A stretch of 40,622 nucleotides of DNA from Candidatus Cloacimonadota bacterium (lineage in GTDB: Bacteria > Cloacimonadota > Cloacimonadia > Cloacimonadales > JAMOQM01): the NCBI GenBank assembly GCA_027064005.1, contig JAMOQM010000095.1, positions 1 to 40,622 on the forward strand. Reading direction: 5' to 3'. The notes under the pieces are model-generated. The model did not search any database. It had not been told where the DNA came from and was given only the letters and a program-made list of their open reading frames with translations. This document shows, piece by piece, positions 7,416 to 16,191 of the stretch (the first letter of the stretch is position 1; each line of letters opens with the position of its first letter). The translations under genes were made by a program, and so were the position numbers.

Positions 7416-8878
7416 TTTTCCACTCCTATTGTGTTTTTTACAATTTCCAATACTTTTTCTGCAGTTGGTATTTCTTTTAAGAGAAATATCTTATTGTCAT
7501 TTATTGATGAAATTAATGACTGCGTATATTTGTCAATACTAATGAAAATAATCACGAAATTTCCTTTACAATTGTTTTTAACGTGATTAATCGTAGTAAG
7601 AAGATATTTATCATGATAATCTTGATGAATAATTATGACCTGAAAATTCTGTTTTTTTTGAAGGTAAAAGATTTCATCAACAGAATGTGATTCTGTGAGT
7701 TCAAAGAGTTCATTTTTAATTTTGGCTTTTAATTCTGAAAATTTATCTTGTTCTTTTGAACAAACCAAAAATTTAGTGGATTTTGGAATAAATCTTCTAA
7801 TAGAATAAAGAGCGAAAAGTTCTTCAACTATTTTCTCAAAGTCTATCATATCAAAAGGTTTTTGTAAAATTTTTATTCTTTTCTTTTTATCATAACTAAG
7901 ATAATCATCATTAATTTTGTTGTATAAAATCAAAAAATAAACATGTGAAAATTTCTCCACCAAATTTAGAAAAAGCTCTTTATTTTTAATAGCTAAATCA
8001 TTATCAGCAATAATTAAAAACGGATTATCATTGATGATTTTCGACTCTATATCTTCCAGATTTTTAATTAATTTTGGGGTGAATACGGAAGTTTCTTCAA
8101 AATAATTAATTATTATTGAAGATATTGTTTCACTTTTTTGAAGGATAAATACAATCTTTTTAAAATTTAGTTTGGGCTTGTCAATTTTCCTACCATCTGA
8201 ATCTAAAGAATAATATATATTATTCTTAAAAACAAAATCATCAATTGCATATTGTTCTATAGTCTCACGTAAATCAGTGCTTACCATAAAATTTGTAAAA
8301 GCATAAAGATTGTTGGAGATATGTACAAATTTTGCTGAAATGGTAAATCTTTTCAAAGGCAATTTAAGATTTATTCCGTAAATAATTTTATCAAAATAAT
8401 CGGAACGATGCGAAAAATTGCCTTCAAAATAAATAAATTCCGGAGTTAATTTAACAATTTTTTTATACTGAGGAATGTTGTTAATTTTAAATTCAAGGTT
8501 AATATTATCGGATGTTTCGGGAATAATCTCATATTTTTCTTTCTTAATTTCCATATCGGTCGGGATTGAAAACAAATAACAATTTTGATTATTTAGATTT
8601 ACTCTTTTTAGAAACTTACTACTAAAGATATATTTATGTAGTTTGAACTTTTGAACAAATTCTATCGAACCTTTTATTTTGGCATATCCGGAAATTAGAT
8701 TATTTAAAACTATCGGTTCAAACTCGGAGAGATAAATTCCTTTACTATCAGCGTGAATTATAAAAGCGGAAGCATTTTTTCCACTGATTTTTATAGAAAA
8801 TTTGTAGGGTTTATTTACCAGATCAAACAATAAGTCGATAACTTTTTTTTTCTTACCAAATCCTAAATTAAAAAACAT
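7412..8878 (-). CDS. Large protein with PilZ-like N-terminal region and two divergent receiver-like domains
   Basis: A 488-residue soluble protein with no close family that I recognise. Residues about 15-115 and 120-220 resemble the YcgR-N/PilZ arrangement of flagellar brake and c-di-GMP effectors (FSIPTDMEIKKEKYEI at the joint). The PilZ RxxxR motif is not visible, so binding of c-di-GMP is doubtful. From about 240 to 365 a receiver-like fold runs KIVFILQKSE, LIIADND, LILYN, ILQKPFD, keeping an Asp and a Lys-Pro at the expected places. A second degenerate copy (about 370-485: KFLVCSKE, VIIIHQD, IFISI, LLKEIP) lacks the acidic pair. It is the middle gene of a minus-strand operon: three bases after the exported helical protein and overlapping the lipoprotein. 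Ribosome-binding site AAGGAG. Confidence 0.65.
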   Translation of the reverse strand: MFFNLGFGKKKKVIDLLFDLVNKPYKFSIKISGKNASAFIIHADSKGIYLSEFEPIVLNNLISGYAKIKGSIEFVQKFKLHKYIFSSKFLKRVNLNNQNCYLFSIPTDMEIKKEKYEIIPETSDNINLEFKINNIPQYKKIVKLTPEFIYFEGNFSHRSDYFDKIIYGINLKLPLKRFTISAKFVHISNNLYAFTNFMVSTDLRETIEQYAIDDFVFKNNIYYSLDSDGRKIDKPKLNFKKIVFILQKSETISSIIINYFEETSVFTPKLIKNLEDIESKIINDNPFLIIADNDLAIKNKELFLNLVEKFSHVYFLILYNKINDDYLSYDKKKRIKILQKPFDMIDFEKIVEELFALYSIRRFIPKSTKFLVCSKEQDKFSELKAKIKNELFELTESHSVDEIFYLQKKQNFQVIIIHQDYHDKYLLTTINHVKNNCKGNFVIIFISIDKYTQSLISSINDNKIFLLKEIPTAEKVLEIVKNTIGVEK

Positions 8879-8881
8879 AAG

Positions 8882-9859
8882 TTACTCCTTTGACCTAATT
8901 ATTAAATTTTTATAGACCTTAAAAGCAGTTTCGACTTCCGCAGCAAAAAATTTACCATCATCTTGTTTTTTTAGATTTTCTAAATAGAAGTTATATTCGT
9001 TTTCCAATTCCGGAGTATCGGAGATTAATCTTTTTGACATGATTTCAAATGCTTTTGCTAAAAGTGTCTCGGAGTGCGAACCACCTCGTTTAGCTAAATA
9101 TGCTGATCGATTATAATGAGCTATCGCTTTTTCATAGGATTTTGAACTTAAATACATTCCGGCAAGCATCCAATGTGAACGAGCCAAATTAATGTCACCT
9201 AAGTCTAATTCTTTGACTAATTTCAGATGATGTCTCGCTGCTTGATAACCAATAAATGTTAAAGTGGGATTAATCTCAATATTTTTTTCACCCCATCCAT
9301 CCCAACAAAAAGAAGCAATATCAAAAGATATATAAACTTCTTCCATCTTTAGTTTTTTTGTCAATTCAGGATTGAATATTTCATTTTTATTGGCATTAAA
9401 TTCTGCAAATTCAACACCGGTTTGACCAAATACCACCGCTGAATTAATATCTTTCTTTTTCCAATAAAGAGCATTTTGAAGATCACCAAAAATATTTACA
9501 GCTGTTAGAGGTTTTGTTTTTTTGATGATATAATTAATCACATCAAAAATATTTTGTGTTTTTGTCATTTCAAAAGCGTCTTTAAAAATTTCTTTTCGTT
9601 TTGCTAATTCTAAAGAATCGCGGATTGCCGTTGAATCGATAAAAGCTGAATCTGTTAGAGTAGAATCGGTTTTGAGAGAATTGATTTGAATGGAATTAAC
9701 TTTAACAGAAAGACTATCAATTTTAATATTTTGATCAGATTCAATTCTAATAGAATCCGGAGTAGTCTTTTTTATTGTTAAAGAATCTTCACTTGAAAAT
9801 AAAGATACACAGATTATCAGTAAAATTATTAAAATTAAAATATTCTTTTTTCCTGTCAT
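8882..9859 (-). CDS. Exported helical-repeat (TPR-like) protein with Ser/Asp/Thr-rich linker
   Basis: A 325-residue protein starting at the ATG at 9859, which has AGGAG eight bases upstream; an in-frame ATG at 9937 would add 26 residues ahead of the signal sequence and is less likely. Residues 6-22 form a hydrophobic signal peptide or anchor (ILILIILLIICVSLFSS). Residues about 28-90 are low-complexity, full of DS, DST and IDS units such as DSTLTDSAFIDST. The rest is helical, with a TPR-like pair near 215-260 (ARSHWMLAGMYLSSKSYEKAIAHYNRSAYLAK). It is likely periplasmic, acting as a scaffold. It leads the three-gene minus operon and diverges from the binding-protein gene at 10003. Confidence 0.7.
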   Translation of the reverse strand: MTGKKNILILIILLIICVSLFSSEDSLTIKKTTPDSIRIESDQNIKIDSLSVKVNSIQINSLKTDSTLTDSAFIDSTAIRDSLELAKRKEIFKDAFEMTKTQNIFDVINYIIKKTKPLTAVNIFGDLQNALYWKKKDINSAVVFGQTGVEFAEFNANKNEIFNPELTKKLKMEEVYISFDIASFCWDGWGEKNIEINPTLTFIGYQAARHHLKLVKELDLGDINLARSHWMLAGMYLSSKSYEKAIAHYNRSAYLAKRGGSHSETLLAKAFEIMSKRLISDTPELENEYNFYLENLKKQDDGKFFAAEVETAFKVYKNLIIRSKE

Positions 9860-9949
9860 TATATTCTCCTTATGGAATTCAAAAAATAAGATTAAATTTC
9901 TGTAAAGCATTTTGTTCTTTTGCAAAATGAATTCCATTCATTTTCGTTC

Positions 9950-9978
9950 TTGACAAAAATTTAGTTAAATGAATAAAT
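9950..9978 (+). promoter_or_regulatory. Candidate promoter of the LivJ-type binding-protein gene
   Basis: A perfect -35 TTGACA (9950-9955) is followed 17 bases later by TAAATC (9973-9978) as a weak -10. The start codon lies 24 bases further, behind GAGAGG. The divergent minus-strand gene starts at 9859, so this 143-base gap holds both promoters. Confidence 0.45.
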
Positions 9979-10002
9979 CAAAATTAAACAAGAGAGGTAA
10001 AG

Positions 10003-11112
10003 ATGAAATTGTTTTTTTCTGTGATAATGATAGTATGTGTTAATCTGGCTTTTGCTGTTAAACCGATAAAAATCGGAGCTATTTTTGCACTAACCGGATC
10101 TGCTTCAATTCATAACAAATATGGTTCTTCAGTCTTAAAAGTTGCTGTTTCCGAACTGAATAAAAAGGGCGGTCTTTTAGGGAAAAAAATAAATCTGATC
10201 TTTTATGATAACCACAGCACTGCTTTAGGTTCGAAAATTGCTGCTGAAAAAGCAGTAAAAGATAGTGTGGTTGCGGTAATTGGTGCTTCTTGGAGTTCTC
10301 ATTCTTTAGCAATTGCTCCGATATTACAAAAGAACAAAATTGTTGAAATTTCCCCAATGTCAACAAACCCAAAATATACTTTGATTGGTGATTACATTTT
10401 TCGAGTATGTTTTAATGATATATTTCAAGGCAAAGCAATTGCTAAATTTGTTCATCAAAATCTTAAAGCTAAAAAAGTTGTTGTATTTACTAATGAAGAA
10501 AATTCATACAGTCCGACACTTTCTAAAGCATTTATCAAAAATTTTACTAAGTTAGGCGGAAAAGTTTTGGACGAAAGAGGCTATTTAGAAGAGGTTACAA
10601 ATTTTGATGACTTATTTATAAATTTTTCTAGTATTAATCCTGATATAATAGTTTTAACCGGTTATGAAAGAGACGCATCTTTTATCATCAGACGAGCCAG
10701 AGATTTAGGAATAAAAACCACTTTTGTCGGCGGAGACGGATTTTCAGAAGCTATGTTTAATTATGAAAAAAATGCTTTGGAAGGCAATTATTTTGTTGCT
10801 GAGTGGAGTCTGGAAACAAAAACAAAAGAAAGTAAAAAATTTATAGATCTGATGGAGAAAAAACAATCAGGGGAAATAGTCTCGACAATGGCAATTTATT
10901 ACGATTCAATACAAATATTGTTTGAAGCAATTAAAAAAGCAAATTCCATAAACTCAACAGAGATTAAAAATGCTTTATATAAAATTAAAAATTATCCCGG
11001 AGTTACCGGTCCCATCACTTTTGATAAAAACGGTGATGCTAATAAACAAATTGTAATTCTCCAATTCAAAGGGAAAGGAGTAAAATATATTACTTCAATT
11101 TCTCCAAATTAA
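10003..11112 (+). CDS. Branched-chain-amino-acid-type (LivJ/LivK) periplasmic binding protein
   Basis: A 369-residue type-I periplasmic binding protein (Peripla_BP_6). The signal peptide ends near AFA (residue 18). The mature start KPIKIGAIFALTGSAS is the family hallmark, followed by KKGGLLGKKINLIFYDN, VAVIGASWSSHSLAIAP and the C-terminal block YPGVTGPITFDKNGDANK. The ligand is probably an amino acid, amide or small organic acid. No ABC permease or ATPase is nearby. Instead the next gene, 21 bases on, is a membrane hybrid kinase, so it may present ligand to that sensor. Ribosome-binding site GAGAGG. Confidence 0.88.
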   Translation: MKLFFSVIMIVCVNLAFAVKPIKIGAIFALTGSASIHNKYGSSVLKVAVSELNKKGGLLGKKINLIFYDNHSTALGSKIAAEKAVKDSVVAVIGASWSSHSLAIAPILQKNKIVEISPMSTNPKYTLIGDYIFRVCFNDIFQGKAIAKFVHQNLKAKKVVVFTNEENSYSPTLSKAFIKNFTKLGGKVLDERGYLEEVTNFDDLFINFSSINPDIIVLTGYERDASFIIRRARDLGIKTTFVGGDGFSEAMFNYEKNALEGNYFVAEWSLETKTKESKKFIDLMEKKQSGEIVSTMAIYYDSIQILFEAIKKANSINSTEIKNALYKIKNYPGVTGPITFDKNGDANKQIVILQFKGKGVKYITSISPN

Positions 11113-11133
11113 AACCAATATAAAGAGGTAATT

Positions 11134-13413
11134 TTGACTCATAAAAATATGTTGAAAAATCGCGTTTCACGTCTAATTATATTTACATTTTTGATAATTT
11201 CCTTTTTTTCCTTAATTATTCAAATGAAACTTCAACATCGGAGAAAATCTAATTATATTAAAAATGCAAAAGTTTTTTTAAAGACGATTGTAAAATTAAA
11301 TAATAAAGAACTTACAAACGAACTTTTTGAGAAGAGAATTGCGGCTATTAAAATACGTTCAGATGCTTTGAAAAAGATACACTTGATAAAAGCTATTATC
11401 GTTTATGATAAAGAGAAACGCATTGTCTATAATTCTTCTGATTTTAAAGAAAAAATTACCCTATTACCAAATGAAAATGAATGTTTTAAAATTCTAAAAT
11501 TGGATAATACCGAATGTTTGGAATATTTCACAAAATTAGGATTATCTTCTCAAGTTTTTGGATATATTAGAATATTTTATTCATTAGAAGAAATTAATCA
11601 GTCCCAGATTTTTTCTTATTCTTTTTTTAGTCTGTTTTTGCTATTTATTTTTGTTTTTCTCATTATATTCCAACAATACTATCTTAGGAAAATATTTATT
11701 GATCCTTTGACAAAGTTAGAAAAAGCAATGCAATTGATTTCTTCAAAAAATAAAATCGGGACGACAATAAAAATTAAAAGTAATGATGAAATAGAATCTT
11801 TGGCAAATTCGTTTAATCAGATGTCGCTTAATCTAAAAAAATCTTATGAAGAAATTTCTCAAAGTAAAGAAAGATTTCATGTTATTTTTAATCAAACCTT
11901 TCAATTAATTGTCTTACTCGATAAAGACGGAAATCTTCTCGAAGCTAATCAAACCGGATTATCTTTTATTGGAGCTACAGAAAATATTTATTCAGGAATG
12001 CCTTTTTGGGAAACTCCTTGGTGGACATATTCAAAAGAACAGCAAGAACATTTAAAAAACGTTATTAATAAAGTTAAAAAAGGCGAATTTATCCGCTTTG
12101 AAGCTTATTATCCTTTAGAAAATGGTAAAGCATATGTTGATTTTTCCGTAAAGCCTTTATTTGATAAATCAGGAAATGTTATTCAAATGATTGCGGAAGG
12201 TAGAGATATTACCGACAGGAAAATTGCAGAAGCTCAACTTTCTCAAGCTCAAAAAATGGAAATGGTTGGAACTTTAGCCGGAGGATTAGCTCATGATTTT
12301 AATAATCTCCTTGCCGGGATTTTAGGCTCTGTTTCGATAATTAAAATGAAACGCAAATTGAAAAAAGAATTTTCAGCGAAAGAATTCGATAACTATATTG
12401 AAATTATTGAGAATTCCGGAGATAGAGCTGCAAATTTAGTCCAACAACTATTATCAATGTCTCGAAAGCAAGAGTTAGTTTTTACCAAAATGGATTTGAA
12501 CTATTCTATCAAAAATATTATTAAAATCATCAAAGGCTCTTTAGACAAATCCGTTTCATTTAATTTTGAATTTGGAGAACCGGCTATTGTTAAAGCGGAT
12601 CCGGTTCAAATGGAGCAAGTCTTTCTTAACCTTTGCGTAAACGCTGCTCACTCAATGACTATTATGCGTCCCAGAAATCAAAAATGGGGTGGCAAAGTTT
12701 TTATTCAAATAGACAAATATCGTCCTAATGAAAAATTTCTATCAGAACACAAAGAATTTATTGATGGTGATTACGTTAGAATTTCTATTAAAGATCAAGG
12801 TGTCGGAATTGATGAAAAATATATAGAGAAAATTTTTAATCCGTTTTTCACAACAAAAGAAAAAGGGAAAGGAACGGGTTTAGGATTAGCGATGGTTTAT
12901 AGTATTATCAAACAACATTCCGGCTATATTTATGTTAATTCTCAAAAGGGGATTGGTTCCGAATTCCAAATTTATCTTCCGGCAGTTAAAGAAAAAGCTG
13001 AAATTATAGAAGTAGGAGAAAATGAGGATTTCGAACTTACAAAAGGAGAAGGATTAATTTTAATTGTTGATGATGAAGAAATATTGCGAATTACGGTGAA
13101 ATCAATTTTGGAAGAAGTTGGCTATTCAACAATTATGGCGGTAAACGGGAAAGAAGCTATTCAAATATATGAAGAAAGAAAGAATGAAATTTCTTTAGTT
13201 TTATTGGATATGGTTATGCCAATAATGTCAGGGAAAGACACTTTTATTGAATTGAGAAGAATTAATCCAAATTGTAAAATAATTTTATCTTCAGGTTTCA
13301 AAAAAGATGAACGGGTGCAAGCAATAATTAATCTGGGTGTTAATGCATTTTTACAAAAGCCTTATGGATTTAAAGATTTAGTCAATTTGGTTCAAAAAGT
13401 CTTGACCTCTTAG
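11134..13413 (+). CDS. Hybrid sensor histidine kinase (TM-sensor-TM-HAMP-PAS-HK-REC)
   Basis: A 759-residue inner-membrane kinase. TTG at 11134 is taken as start because AGAGG (11124-11128) sits five bases upstream; the next ATG (11149) is too far. Order: TM1 about 13-30, extracytoplasmic segment about 31-158, TM2 about 160-182, HAMP about 183-235, PAS about 245-365 ending in DITDRK. The dimerisation helix has H-box [15 protein letters not shown] (His387). The ATPase domain has N box [25 protein letters not shown] and GTGLGLAM. A receiver follows at about 640-757 with D646/D647, phospho-acceptor Asp692 and Lys in LQKPY. No separate output regulator follows; the neighbours are binding proteins on both sides, suggesting ligand sensing through them. 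Confidence 0.93.
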   Translation: MTHKNMLKNRVSRLIIFTFLIISFFSLIIQMKLQHRRKSNYIKNAKVFLKTIVKLNNKELTNELFEKRIAAIKIRSDALKKIHLIKAIIVYDKEKRIVYNSSDFKEKITLLPNENECFKILKLDNTECLEYFTKLGLSSQVFGYIRIFYSLEEINQSQIFSYSFFSLFLLFIFVFLIIFQQYYLRKIFIDPLTKLEKAMQLISSKNKIGTTIKIKSNDEIESLANSFNQMSLNLKKSYEEISQSKERFHVIFNQTFQLIVLLDKDGNLLEANQTGLSFIGATENIYSGMPFWETPWWTYSKEQQEHLKNVINKVKKGEFIRFEAYYPLENGKAYVDFSVKPLFDKSGNVIQMIAEGRDITDRKIAEAQLSQAQKMEMVGTLAGGLAHDFNNLLAGILGSVSIIKMKRKLKKEFSAKEFDNYIEIIENSGDRAANLVQQLLSMSRKQELVFTKMDLNYSIKNIIKIIKGSLDKSVSFNFEFGEPAIVKADPVQMEQVFLNLCVNAAHSMTIMRPRNQKWGGKVFIQIDKYRPNEKFLSEHKEFIDGDYVRISIKDQGVGIDEKYIEKIFNPFFTTKEKGKGTGLGLAMVYSIIKQHSGYIYVNSQKGIGSEFQIYLPAVKEKAEIIEVGENEDFELTKGEGLILIVDDEEILRITVKSILEEVGYSTIMAVNGKEAIQIYEERKNEISLVLLDMVMPIMSGKDTFIELRRINPNCKIILSSGFKKDERVQAIINLGVNAFLQKPYGFKDLVNLVQKVLTS

Positions 13414-13498
13414 AACTGATTTTTATAATTTGGAAATGTGATTGTTAAGTTAATAAAATCTGCCAATTAAGGCGGAGAAATAAAAAAGAGAGGTAATT

Positions 13499-14233
13499 AT
13501 GAAAAAAAGAGTATTTATAGCAATGTTACTTATGGCTGTAATTGGAATTGCTTTTGCATCTCCAATCAAAATTGTAACATCGCCTTGGGAACCGTATGAA
13601 TATAACGAAAACGGTCAATTAAAAGGAACAGATGTTGAAATTGTAAAAGAAGCTTTTAACAGAATGGGAGTTGCTGTAAAAATTGAAATGTATCCTTGGT
13701 CAAGATGTCTGAAAATGGTTAAAAGTGGAGAAGCAGAAGGGATTTTTACTTTGAGCATAAATCCAAAGAGAGAAGAATTCTTAATTTATCCCGAAGAAGG
13801 AATTAACTATAGCGAAAATGTTTTCTTCTTCAATAAGAAAAAACCTTTTGAATTTGACGGGACTTTGGAAAGTATTAAAGGAAGATTAGTTGGAACCACC
13901 AGAAATTATAATTATCGTGCTGATTTTATGGAATCAAATTTATTTAAAAAAGATGCAGCGGATTCCGATTTAGCGGGGATTAGAAAAATTGCCAATGGAA
14001 GAGATGATTTATTTATTTGTGATAAGTTGGTCGGAAGTTCTTTGGCAAGACGGGAAGGTGTTCTTTCCAAAATATCATTTATTAAAAAACCACTTTCAAA
14101 AATAAAAATGTTTTTAGCTTTTAGAAAAAACAATCCTAAAAATGTGCAACTTGCTAAAGATTTTGCGAAAGCTATCAAATCAATGAAAAAAGATGGTACT
14201 TATAAAAAAATCTTAGATAAATATCTCAAATAA
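13499..14233 (+). CDS. Family-3 (amino-acid type) periplasmic binding protein, copy 1
   Basis: A 244-residue SBP_bac_3 protein with signal peptide (cleavage near AFA-SP, about residue 20). Family features are PIKIVTSPWEPYEY at the mature start, GTDVEIVKEAFNRMG, YPWSRCLKMVKSGEAEG, the ligand-contact region SINPKREEF and the C-terminal LDKYLK. There are no transporter genes beside it. It is one of a tandem pair with the gene at 14434; by hand the mature parts differ at about 31 of 223 positions. Ribosome-binding site AGAGAGGTAAT; a terminator follows at once, so it can be a single-gene transcript or the end of the kinase operon (85-base gap). Confidence 0.9.
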   Translation: MKKRVFIAMLLMAVIGIAFASPIKIVTSPWEPYEYNENGQLKGTDVEIVKEAFNRMGVAVKIEMYPWSRCLKMVKSGEAEGIFTLSINPKREEFLIYPEEGINYSENVFFFNKKKPFEFDGTLESIKGRLVGTTRNYNYRADFMESNLFKKDAADSDLAGIRKIANGRDDLFICDKLVGSSLARREGVLSKISFIKKPLSKIKMFLAFRKNNPKNVQLAKDFAKAIKSMKKDGTYKKILDKYLK

Positions 14234-14241
14234 ACCTTTAG

Positions 14242-14266
14242 AGCCTCGTTAAGCGAGGCTTTTTTT
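14242..14266 (+). terminator. Terminator after binding protein copy 1
   Basis: Stem AGCCTCG (14242-14248) pairs with CGAGGCT (14254-14260) over a 5-base loop, then seven T to 14266. The same hairpin, loop and the following bases recur after copy 2, showing that the duplication included it. Confidence 0.9.
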
Positions 14267-14433
14267 ATTCATAATTTTTTTCAAAACAATTAAAATTAAT
14301 ATCTTGCAGATAATTTTTTGTGAATTCTAAAAGTTTTGACTTTTGGTAAATTATATATTGGATTTGTTAAAAAGAAGAAAATGGTTATTATTTAAGATCT
14401 ATTAATTAAAGTAGATAAAAAATAGAGGTAGTT

Positions 14434-15168
14434 ATGGGAAAGAAACTATTTGTAACAATGTTGTTCATAATAGTAATTGCTATTGTTTCTGCAACTCCAA
14501 TTAAAATTGTAACATCGCCTTGGGAACCGTATGAATATAACGACAACGGCCAATTGAAAGGGACAGATGTTGAAATTGTAAAAAGAGCTTTTAACAGGAT
14601 GGGGATTGCTGTAAAAGTTGAAATGTACCCTTGGTCAAGATGTCTAAAAATGGTTAAAAGTGGAGAAGCAGAGGGGATTTTTACTATAAGTATAAATCCA
14701 AAGAGAGAAGAATTTTTACTTTATCCGGAAGAAGGAATTAACTATAGCGAAAATGTTTTCTTTTTCAATAAGAAAAAACCGTTTGGATTTGATGGAACTT
14801 TGGAAAGTCTTAAAGGGAGATTAATTGGGACAACTATGGATTATAATTATGGTTCTGATTTCCTGAAATCGAAATTATTTAGAAGAGATGAGGCTGCTAC
14901 AGATTTATCAGGTATAAGGAAAATTGCTAATGGAAGAGATGATTTATTTATTTGTGATAAATTAGTTGGAATTTTTTTGGCGAAACGTGAAGGTGTCCTT
15001 TCAAAAATTTCTTATATAAAAAAACCACTTGCAATAAGAAAGATGTTTTTAGCTTTTAGAAAAAACAATCCTAAAAATGTTAGGCTTGCAAAAGATTTTT
15101 CAAAAGCTATCAAATCAATGAAAAAAGACGGAACTTATAAAAAAATCTTAGATAAATATCTCAAATAA
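14434..15168 (+). CDS. Family-3 (amino-acid type) periplasmic binding protein, copy 2
   Basis: A 244-residue paralogue of the preceding gene, with the same length and the same core blocks (TSPWEPYEY, YPWSRCLKMVKSGEAEG, SINPKREEF, LDKYLK). The signal peptide is much more changed than the mature protein (MGKKLFVTMLFIIVIAIVSA). Differences cluster around residues 135-160 and 180-205, which in this fold include parts of the second lobe, so ligand range or partner contacts may differ; this is inference. It has its own ribosome-binding site (AGAGGTAGT) and a 167-base upstream region not shared with copy 1, so separate regulation is likely. Confidence 0.9.
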   Translation: MGKKLFVTMLFIIVIAIVSATPIKIVTSPWEPYEYNDNGQLKGTDVEIVKRAFNRMGIAVKVEMYPWSRCLKMVKSGEAEGIFTISINPKREEFLLYPEEGINYSENVFFFNKKKPFGFDGTLESLKGRLIGTTMDYNYGSDFLKSKLFRRDEAATDLSGIRKIANGRDDLFICDKLVGIFLAKREGVLSKISYIKKPLAIRKMFLAFRKNNPKNVRLAKDFSKAIKSMKKDGTYKKILDKYLK

Positions 15169-15177
15169 ACTTATGAG

Positions 15178-15202
15178 AGCCTCGTTAAGCGAGGCTTTTT
15201 TT
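15178..15202 (+). terminator. Terminator after binding protein copy 2
   Basis: Identical stem and loop to the hairpin after copy 1: AGCCTCG (15178-15184), loop TTAAG, CGAGGCT (15190-15196), then T to 15202. Similarity between the two copies continues about 35 bases beyond it. Confidence 0.9.
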
Positions 15203-15351
15203 ATTCATAATTTTTTTCCAAAACAATTCAAATTAAAACCAAATAATTTTCAGACAATTTTAAAAATATATTTTATATAGAAATAAAGACTTGCAAGAAA
15301 TGAGTTATTCCTAAAATTAGAAAAATAAATAAATTTTAAGAGGTAATACAA

Positions 15352-16191
15352 ATGATAAAAATAGGAAAATGGAATAATCTGCAAATCACAAAAGAATTGA
15401 CTTTTGGGATTTATCTGGATGGAGAGGAAAGTGGCGAGATTCTTCTTCCCAAAAAATATATTCAAAGTGATGTCCAAACAGGAGATTTTATCGATGTTTT
15501 TGTTTATTATGATTCGGAAGATAGAATAATAGCAACTACGCAAAAACCTTTTGCTCAAGTCGGAGAGTTCGCTTTTTTAAAGGTAGTTGATGTCAATTCA
15601 ATGGGAGCATTTTTAGATTGGGGACTCCAAAAAGACCTTTTTGTTCCGTTTAGAGAACAGAAAGTTCAAATGACAAAAGGAAACTCTTACTTGGTTTATA
15701 TCTATCAAGATGAAGTGAGTCAAAGAATTGTCGCTTCAGCAAGGATTAGTAAATATCTTAATGATGATGGCAATGATTACATTCAGGGAGATGAAGTAAA
15801 TTTTATCGTCTATAAAGAAACAGAGATTGGCTATAAAATTCTTATTGAAAATAAATTTCTTGGAATGATATTTAAAAATGAAATTTTCGAAAAAATCCGA
15901 CTTGGTCAAAAAATGAAAGGATTTGTAAAAGAAGTTCGACAAGATGATAAAATTGATGTTTCCTTAACAAATTTTGGATCGAATAGAATTGATTCTTCGA
16001 GTAAACAAATTTTGGATTTATTAAATAAACGAAATGGCAGTTTACCACTTTCAGATAAAAGTTCGCCGGAAATGATTTCTAAGTATCTGGGAATGAGTAA
16101 AAAAACATTTAAGAAATCTATTGGTAGTCTTTATAAAAACCATTTAATTACAATTAATAAAAGTGATATCAGATTGATAGAAAAGGAATAA
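15352..16191 (+). CDS. cvfB: CvfB/YitL-type S1-domain RNA-binding protein
   Basis: A 279-residue protein of the CvfB family: several S1-like OB folds followed by a winged-helix domain. The N-terminal block (KIGKWNNLQITKELTFGIYLDGEESGEILLP) and VNSMGAFLDWGLQKDLFVPFREQ (about 80-103) are characteristic. The last 65 residues (LNKRNGSLPLSDKSSPEMISKYLGMSKKTFKKSIGSLYK) are the winged helix. It probably binds RNA and affects virulence or translation-related traits, as reported for staphylococcal CvfB; the local target is unknown. Start behind AGAGGTAAT. Its stop overlaps the ATG of the DUF2851 gene (TAATG). Confidence 0.88.
   Translation: MIKIGKWNNLQITKELTFGIYLDGEESGEILLPKKYIQSDVQTGDFIDVFVYYDSEDRIIATTQKPFAQVGEFAFLKVVDVNSMGAFLDWGLQKDLFVPFREQKVQMTKGNSYLVYIYQDEVSQRIVASARISKYLNDDGNDYIQGDEVNFIVYKETEIGYKILIENKFLGMIFKNEIFEKIRLGQKMKGFVKEVRQDDKIDVSLTNFGSNRIDSSSKQILDLLNKRNGSLPLSDKSSPEMISKYLGMSKKTFKKSIGSLYKNHLITINKSDIRLIEKE

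Noticed and set aside
14242-15202. The two identical hairpins as ends of a mobile element
   Set aside because: They are direct copies placed after each duplicated gene, have T-tails and no transposase; they are simply duplicated terminators.
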